From assembly GCA_035266845.1 (NCBI GenBank), contig DATFMP010000060.1:67446-131445 (forward strand): a stretch of 64,000 bases of DNA, given 5' to 3'. This document shows, in pieces, positions 59,283 through 64,000 of the stretch. The position numbers and the translations under genes are program-made. Below the pieces are notes generated by a model, which was not told the DNA's origin, ran no database searches, and saw only the letters and a list, made by a program, of their open reading frames with translations. The DNA comes from DATFMP01 sp035266845. GTDB lineage: Bacteria; SAR324; JACQKK01. The first letter of the stretch is position 1, and the number at the start of each line of letters is the position of its first letter.

Positions 59283-59651
59283 ATGGCCTACGAGATTCGA
59301 CTGACGGACAAGGCGGCGCAGGTGGTGCGCGAGGCCTTCGCGGCGGAGAATGTGGACCCCGCCCAGTCCTACCTGCGCGTGGGGGCCCACCCGGGCGGCT
59401 GCTCGGGCTACAAGTTCGACATGGACTATGCCGACGCGACGCAGGTGTCCGACGCCGATGAGGTGTTCGAAAGCAACGGCGTCAAGGTGGCGGTCAGCCG
59501 GGAGATGTTGAACGACGTGCTGGGTTCCCTGGAGATCGACTTCCAGACCGGCAACATGGTGGAGCGCGGCTTCAAGTTCCGCCAAGTGCTGGAAGGCGGC
59601 ATGTGCGGCTGCGGCGAGTCCTTCACGCCCATCAAGCAGCGCAAGGCCTGA
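59283..59651 (+). CDS. A-type iron-sulfur carrier (IscA/ErpA/SufA family)
   Basis: The 122-residue protein has the three conserved cysteines C40, C108 and C110 (GGCSGYKF and GGMCGCGESF), which carry an Fe-S cluster to target proteins. Length fits ErpA/IscA. The segment just before the CGC motif is QVLEGGM in place of the usual NP-containing sequence. The many Fe-S proteins in this window (ACIII, SDH, fumarase, Hcr-like) would need such a carrier. No other isc or suf gene is adjacent. The ATG at 59283 follows AGAG. Confidence 0.9.
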   Translation: MAYEIRLTDKAAQVVREAFAAENVDPAQSYLRVGAHPGGCSGYKFDMDYADATQVSDADEVFESNGVKVAVSREMLNDVLGSLEIDFQTGNMVERGFKFRQVLEGGMCGCGESFTPIKQRKA

Positions 59652-59937
59652 GCCGCGCCTGAATCCCGCGGCACCTCACCGCCCGGCGTCTGTCGGGCGG
59701 TTGACGTTCCCCCTGAACCATCCCCAGTATCCTGAAACCGAGCCAGCCTTGCGCCGGCTCCGCTGCCCGGTCGGCGCGTCCGGCGTTGGGGCGCAGGGCC
59801 GCACTGCCGTGGGCCTCGCGGCGACTGGCACGGCTCTTTCATTGCAGGTCGGCGAAAGGCAGGATGCCATGCCCCCGCCCGCCGGCCGTCTCTGGCCGGG
59901 CACCGGACCGGGGGCGTCCCGGACAGGAGGTTCGCCG

Positions 59938-60141
59938 ATGATCGAGATTGATCCCCGTTGGTATTTCCCGGCCAGCTACGTCCTCAACTGGCGCTGTCCC
60001 CATTGCGGCGAGCGCGTGCCCGTGGCGAACAGCGCGCTGACGCACGAGCACTGTCCGCACTGCGCGACCCCGCTGACCGGCGAGGCCCTGCAACAGGCCG
60101 CCGAGCCCATCGGCCTCGACGCCACCCGGCGCAGCGCGTAG
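59938..60141 (+). CDS. Small zinc-ribbon protein
   Basis: The 67-residue protein has two CPHC motifs separated by about 18 residues (CPHCGERVP and CPHCATPL), consistent with one zinc ribbon. A strong AGGAGG lies six to seven bases before the ATG, which supports expression. No family with known function is recognised. It is convergent with the DUF3185 gene, with three hairpins in the gap. Confidence 0.65.
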   Translation: MIEIDPRWYFPASYVLNWRCPHCGERVPVANSALTHEHCPHCATPLTGEALQQAAEPIGLDATRRSA

Positions 60142-60192
60142 CCGCGTCTGCCTGGCAGTGTCGGATTGCGAGCCGAGCCACCTCGCCCCCAC

Positions 60193-60292
60193 CGGGAAGC
60201 AAGGCTTCCCGTATCCGCTTGACCAGCGGTCAAGCAAGCGGTTTTGTCTGCCTTGTCTGGCGAAACCCCATCCCAGGCCGGCTTGTGCCGGC
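60193..60292. repeat. Cluster of three hairpins between convergent genes
   Basis: Three perfect inverted repeats follow one another: CGGGAAGC-AAG-GCTTCCCG (60193-60211), GCTTGACC-AGC-GGTCAAGC (60217-60235, followed by GGTTTTG) and GCCGGC-TTGT-GCCGGC (60277-60292). Loops are three or four bases. They may be terminators for the convergent genes on either side, or a REP/BIME-like palindromic element. Confidence 0.6.
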
Positions 60293-60379
60293 TTCTCCCT
60301 CCCCGTGCCCCTGGGAGCCCGGAGCGCGACGGCACAAGGTGGCTGTTGCGCCGCGCCGGAGGTTTTTGCTGACGGACCG

Positions 60380-60577
60380 CTAGCCCCGGGCGGCGAGGAC
60401 AACGCCTGCCCCAGCCAGCACGGCGCCAATGGCCAGCATCATATAGGCATTGGTGGGAGTGGAGCCCAGCGCTCGGCCCAGGCGGACGCCGAAGGACTGG
60501 TAAGCCTCCCAGCCCTGCCAGGCCACGATGGCGCCTACGACGATCAGCGCTACTCCAATGAGGCGTTTTATCGGCAT
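60380..60577 (-). CDS. DUF3185-family small membrane protein
   Basis: The 65-residue protein has two membrane helices (about residues 5-22 and 44-64) joined by a loop with AYQSFGVRLGRALGSTPTNAY, the DUF3185 pattern. Function is unknown. The ATG at 60577 has an ideal AAGGAGG five bases upstream, which rules out the longer in-frame start. It follows the TerB-like gene by 40 bases on the same strand. Confidence 0.8.
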   Translation of the reverse strand: MPIKRLIGVALIVVGAIVAWQGWEAYQSFGVRLGRALGSTPTNAYMMLAIGAVLAGAGVVLAARG

Positions 60578-60617
60578 ACGTTCCTCCTTTGCTGAAGCCT
60601 GCGGTGGCGGGCGCCGT

Positions 60618-61112
60618 TCAGCGCCGGGGCGCCGAACCGACGCCACTGCGGTCGGCCCGGGCGCGCTGGATCTCGCGCGCCTTCTCCTTCGCGTCGATGA
60701 GCACGCTGTGGTTCACGGAGAGCAAAGTCTGGAGGCGCCCCGCGAGCTGGTCCTCGAAGGGGTCCAGGCGGTCGTCCGAGAAGATGACCTGCCACACCAT
60801 GGTCAGCACCTCCTGCTTCCTGTCCGGCGCATACGTGCGGGCGATGGCGTTGGTGAAGGGGAAGAGATCGGTCGCCTTCTCTCGTGCCTGGCTGGCCGTG
60901 GCCAGCAGATCCTCCACCTCCTCCTTGCTCATACCGAAGTACGCGCGGAGCTGGATGATGATCTCGCGGAACTCCTCCGGCGCAAAGTTGCGGTCCGCCT
61001 CGGCGACCTCCAGCAGGATGGCCGCCACAGCCACCTGATCCTCGGGTAGTCGCTCCGCGACGTTGGCGTGGTGGACGGACTCGTGGAGGAATTGCTTGAG
61101 CTTTTCGAACAT
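60618..61112 (-). CDS. TerB-like protein
   Basis: The 164-residue cytoplasmic protein is all-helical. It has the TerB/TerB-N-like pattern of repeated acidic metal-binding positions: AAILLEVAEADRNFAPEEF near residues 30-48 and VIFSDDRLDPFEDQLAGRL near 108-126. Family members are linked to tellurite resistance and membrane stress. The start at 61112 (MFEKLKQFL) is set by homology; the longer in-frame version has Arg/Pro-rich sequence of non-coding character. Confidence 0.8.
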   Translation of the reverse strand: MFEKLKQFLHESVHHANVAERLPEDQVAVAAILLEVAEADRNFAPEEFREIIIQLRAYFGMSKEEVEDLLATASQAREKATDLFPFTNAIARTYAPDRKQEVLTMVWQVIFSDDRLDPFEDQLAGRLQTLLSVNHSVLIDAKEKAREIQRARADRSGVGSAPRR

Positions 61113-61249
61113 GGCGTGGGCGCGTATTCGGCTGAAGTGGAACCGGCAAGGCAGAGGGCGGGCAGCAATGCGGCAGGCTGATCGTGCCGGGCGGTGTGGG
61201 GGTCGTCGCACGTGCCCTTCAGTACCGGCGATACCCGACTGTAGCGTAC

Positions 61250-63271
61250 CTATTCCGCTTCCACCACCCGCCAGAGTTCCTCGATCTCCGTCTCGTAGCC
61301 CCCGGCCAGGATGGGGAAGCGGCACCAGGTGCGCGGATCGAGGTTCTCGTCATCCAAGTGAAACGAGGGAGCGATGCGCTCGCGCTTCCACTGGGTATGG
61401 CTCCACAGGCGGAAGAACGTGGCCACGAACGCCGCGGCATCGCGGGGGGGCAGCGCGCGCCCGGCCGGCGGCCGCGCCATCAGCGTGCGCCACACCTCCA
61501 CGGGCGCCATGCGGTCGCGGATGGCCGCCTGCTCGATGGCGTCCAGCACGGGATAGGGCATGAGGTCCTTCTCGTCCTCCTGGCGCTGATCGCCGGGGCG
61601 CAGCTCGGCCGTGGGCGCCTGCACGTTCACGGCGGCCAGCGCCGGTAGCGGCCCCAGGCCGGGCAGGCCTTCGCGCTCCATCCAGGCCAGCCAGGCGCGC
61701 AGGAAGGTCTTGTTGGCGCCGGCGATGGGGGCCAGCCCGCCGCTGGTGTCGCCATCCATGGTGGCGTAGCCCACACCCACCTCGCTGCGGTTGCTGGTGC
61801 TCAGCAGCAGACGTCCCTCCAGGTTGGCCAGCAGCCAGATGCCCGGCGAGCGCACACGGGCCTGAATGTTCTGCCGCGCGATGTCGTCCGTCTCCCAGCG
61901 CAGCGGGCGGCCGATGGCCTCGGCGGCCAGGGCCTCGTAGCGCTCCACCAGGGGCTGGATATCCAGCTCCAGGTGCCGTGCGCCGATGGCCTCGGCCACG
62001 CCCCGTGCGGCCGTGCGGGTTACGTCGCTGGAGTTGGCGCTGCCCTGGTACACCGTGAGCAGCAGGCGCCGCGTGAGCGCGCGGGCGGCCTCCGCGGGGG
62101 GCAGGCCCTCCAGCGCGGGCAGGTCGTCCAGGTAGCCCAGCGCCTCGTGCACGCCCGCCGCGCCCAGCTCGGCCAAGGCGCGGCTTGCCATCACCCAGCA
62201 CAGCACGGCCACGGCTGCGGAATCCACGCCGCCGCTGATGGACAGCGCGAAGCCCCGGCTGCGGCTCTTGCGCAGGTAATCCCACAACCCCAGGCTCACC
62301 GCCGCGGCGAAGGCCTCCTCGCGGGGCAGTCCGGCGGGCTGCGGCGGGGGCGCCGCCAGCGCCGTGCGCAGCTCCCGCGCCTCCGGTTCGCGGGGCGTGA
62401 AGGGCACGGAGACGGCGCCCTTGGCGTCGCCATTGCGCACGACGGGGTACGAGATGCGCCGCCGCTCCAGGCGGTTGGCGCGCAGGTCCACGATGGCCGT
62501 AACGAGGTTCGTGGCGCGGTAGGAGAAGCGGCGGTTTTCGGCCAGCAGGTGGCCGTCCGAGGCGATCAGCACCGTTCCGTCGAAGATCAGGCGGCCGGCC
62601 TCGTTGCCCAGCAGATTGGCGTAGAGGTAGGCGGCATGGCCCTGGCGCGAGCCCTCGCGCACGATGCCGCGCACCGTCTCGTACTTCCCGGCGGCAAAGT
62701 GGCTGGCGCTGGGGTTGAGCAGCACGTCCGCCCGGCCCGTGACCGGATTGGCGGCGATGCCGCGGCGGGCCCAGGCGTCCTCGCAGATCTCGAAGCCCAG
62801 GCGCACGCCGCCCAGCTCGAACACCACATCGCCGAAGGGGTAGCTCTGCCCGCCCCACTCGTGCTCGTCCACCAGGTCACCGGGCCATGCCTTGAACCAG
62901 CGCGGCTCGTAGTACACGCCGTAGCCGGCCAGCACCTGCTTGGCGAAGAAGCCGGCCAGGCGGCCATCCACCAGCAGCGCAGCCGTGTTGTACAGGTTCT
63001 GGCGATGGATAATGGGCAGGCCCACGGCCACGGCGATTCCGCGGGTTTCCGGCAGGATGGCGGCCAGGCTGCGCAAGGACTCTTCGGCCACCCACTCGCC
63101 ATGGAAGGCATCCTCGCAGCCGTAGCCGGAGATGCACAGCTCGGGCAGGCAGAGCACCTGCACGCCCTCGGCCTGTGCCGCGTGGATAGCCTCCACGATG
63201 CGGGCACGGTTGCCCTTCCAATCCAGCGGGGTCTGGTTCAGCGCGGCCCCGGCGACCTTCAGGTAGCGCAT
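61250..63271 (-). CDS. nadE: Glutamine-dependent NAD+ synthetase NadE
   Basis: The 673-residue enzyme makes NAD+ from nicotinic acid adenine dinucleotide using glutamine. The N-terminal nitrilase-type glutaminase domain (about residues 1-290) has the Glu-Lys-Cys triad in CLPELCISGYG, FFAKQVLAGYG and FEICEDAW. The C-terminal synthetase has the ATP-binding SGGVDSAAV (about 358) and STSNRSEVGVGYATMDGD. The start at 63271 has GGGAGG four bases upstream. It follows the nicotinate phosphoribosyltransferase gene by ten bases, which makes an NAD salvage operon. Confidence 0.95.
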   Translation of the reverse strand: MRYLKVAGAALNQTPLDWKGNRARIVEAIHAAQAEGVQVLCLPELCISGYGCEDAFHGEWVAEESLRSLAAILPETRGIAVAVGLPIIHRQNLYNTAALLVDGRLAGFFAKQVLAGYGVYYEPRWFKAWPGDLVDEHEWGGQSYPFGDVVFELGGVRLGFEICEDAWARRGIAANPVTGRADVLLNPSASHFAAGKYETVRGIVREGSRQGHAAYLYANLLGNEAGRLIFDGTVLIASDGHLLAENRRFSYRATNLVTAIVDLRANRLERRRISYPVVRNGDAKGAVSVPFTPREPEARELRTALAAPPPQPAGLPREEAFAAAVSLGLWDYLRKSRSRGFALSISGGVDSAAVAVLCWVMASRALAELGAAGVHEALGYLDDLPALEGLPPAEAARALTRRLLLTVYQGSANSSDVTRTAARGVAEAIGARHLELDIQPLVERYEALAAEAIGRPLRWETDDIARQNIQARVRSPGIWLLANLEGRLLLSTSNRSEVGVGYATMDGDTSGGLAPIAGANKTFLRAWLAWMEREGLPGLGPLPALAAVNVQAPTAELRPGDQRQEDEKDLMPYPVLDAIEQAAIRDRMAPVEVWRTLMARPPAGRALPPRDAAAFVATFFRLWSHTQWKRERIAPSFHLDDENLDPRTWCRFPILAGGYETEIEELWRVVEAE

Positions 63272-63281
63272 GGGGCCTCCC

Positions 63282-64000
63282 TCAGGCACCGCCGTTGTCC
63301 AGCCCGGCGCGGGCCTCGGCGATCATCGCGTCGCGCAGCTGGTTGAGGTACGGGCTCAGCCCCACCGGATAGATGTGGGGGTTCTCGAATCGCTTGTGAC
63401 CGGGGTCCAAGTGCGTGAGCTGCTGCTGGGCGCGGGCGCGGATGTCTTCCAGCGAGGGCGAGGTGTAGACGGCCTCGCCGCCCCGGAACACGGGCACGAG
63501 CAGGGGCTCGCGCTGCACGGCCGCGCGCAGGGACTTGGTCTTGGTATTGTCGTTGGGATCGGTGATGCGCGGGACGGCCTGGGGGTCTTCGCTCTCGTCC
63601 ACGATGGCGTCCGCGATGAACGTGCCGCTCGCGTCCGAGCAGCGGTAGACCTGCAGCAGCCCCGGAATGCTGATCTTGGACTTGGCCTCGGAGAGCTTGA
63701 GTTTGTAGGCCCACGCTTCCCGGCCCGGCGGGCGCACGGCGGTGAGCTTGTACACGCCGCCCAGCGCCGGGTCGTCATAGCCGGTGACCAGCCGTGTGCC
63801 CACACCCCAGGAGCCGATGCGGGCGCCCTGGTCCTTGAGGCTGCGGATCAGGTACTCGTCCAGGTCGCTGCTGGCCATCACCACGGCATTCTGCAGGCCG
63901 GCCTCGTCCAGCATGTGCCGGGCCTGGATGGAGAGGTAGGCCAGGTCGCCGCTGTCCAGGCGGATGCCCACCATCTCGTGCCCCTGCTCGCGCAGGCGCA
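63282..64000 (-). CDS. pncB: Nicotinate phosphoribosyltransferase, C-terminal part (5' end outside the window)
   Basis: The visible part, over 230 residues, contains GIRLDSGDLAYLSIQARHML (phosphoribosyl pyrophosphate/nicotinate site), SSDLDEYLI and GVGTRLVTGYDDPALGGVYKL. These are diagnostic of NAPRT, which makes nicotinate mononucleotide from nicotinate. The reading frame stays open to the end of the window, and the start lies beyond 64000. It is the gene upstream of nadE, with ten bases between them. Confidence 0.93.
   Translation of the reverse strand, partial: RLREQGHEMVGIRLDSGDLAYLSIQARHMLDEAGLQNAVVMASSDLDEYLIRSLKDQGARIGSWGVGTRLVTGYDDPALGGVYKLTAVRPPGREAWAYKLKLSEAKSKISIPGLLQVYRCSDASGTFIADAIVDESEDPQAVPRITDPNDNTKTKSLRAAVQREPLLVPVFRGGEAVYTSPSLEDIRARAQQQLTHLDPGHKRFENPHIYPVGLSPYLNQLRDAMIAEARAGLDNGGA

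Noticed and set aside
57708..59585. A 625-codon open frame antisense to the HemL-like and Fe-S carrier genes
   Set aside because: Same shadow character; it crosses two well-supported plus-strand genes and their promoter.
59701..59733. TTGACG followed by TATCCT as a promoter for the zinc-ribbon gene
   Set aside because: The spacer is 21 bases, too long for a normal sigma-70 promoter.
1..64000. tRNA, rRNA, CRISPR arrays, insertion sequences or prophage
   Set aside because: Intergenic gaps are short and none shows cloverleaf, rRNA, repeat-spacer or transposase features that I could recognise by reading.

Overview
The window reads as a chromosomal segment of a GC-rich, Gram-negative, flagellated bacterium that respires. 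Evidence for this is the flagellar hook genes, lipoprotein and Tat-type signal sequences, a complete alternative complex III (ACIII) and a succinate dehydrogenase/fumarate reductase. The combination of ACIII, an Ltp2/DUF35-type acyl-CoA module, a 4-hydroxybenzoyl-CoA reductase-like enzyme and a MftF-like glycosyltransferase would suit deep-branching soil or sediment lineages of the broad 'deltaproteobacterial', Methylomirabilota, Tectomicrobia or Binatota kind. The sequence alone does not fix the phylum. I saw no rRNA, tRNA, CRISPR array, insertion sequence or prophage. Coding density is high, and most long antisense reading frames are shadows typical of high GC.

Layout. 1-5650 (minus): recN, fliJ, motE, fliK, flgD and the start of flgE. 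6000-10740 (plus): a response regulator fused to an RsbW-like ATPase, an FprA-type ferredoxin-NADP reductase, a PilZ-like protein and a MftF-like glycosyltransferase. 11078-18619 (plus): actABCDEF. 18763-23939 (minus): adenylate cyclase with an MshEN-like domain, polysaccharide deacetylase, LysM/TPR protein and a GST. 24319-27606 (plus): thiolase-like protein, DUF35 protein and acyl-CoA synthetase. 27768-30803 (minus): MAPEG protein, RHH/zinc-ribbon protein and an orphan DNA methyltransferase. 30940-32574 (plus): a ThDP-dependent 2-oxoacid decarboxylase.

32608-40620 (mostly minus): sdhB, class I fumarase alpha and beta, sdhD, sdhC, a cytochrome b and an exported protein. A divergent araC/lysE pair separates these from the flavoprotein subunit sdhA. 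40856-48240: a lipoprotein, then a locus of epimerase, UbiA-type prenyltransferase, split GMC oxidoreductase, a second epimerase and an ArnT/PMT-like glycosyltransferase, possibly for a polyprenyl-linked sugar. 48390-52382 (plus): a three-subunit molybdenum hydroxylase of the 4-hydroxybenzoyl-CoA reductase type. 52584-55431 (plus): ArsR regulator, ArsP-like permease and an MFS transporter. 55571-64000: two paralogous SH3 proteins, ksgA, a HemL-like aminotransferase, an A-type Fe-S carrier, small proteins, a TerB-like protein, nadE and the 3' part of a nicotinate phosphoribosyltransferase gene.

How the genes work together. ACIII and succinate dehydrogenase/fumarase supply quinone-linked respiration. 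The acyl-CoA modules suggest breakdown of aromatic, steroid-like or other acyl-CoA substrates. NAPRT and NadE form an NAD salvage pair. The most unusual items are the cyclase with a predicted c-di-GMP-binding front end, the orphan MftF-like gene, the split-GMC/UbiA/epimerase/glycosyltransferase locus, the cysteine-less thiolase/DUF35 pair, the succinate dehydrogenase operon with fumarase inserted, and the orphan methyltransferase.
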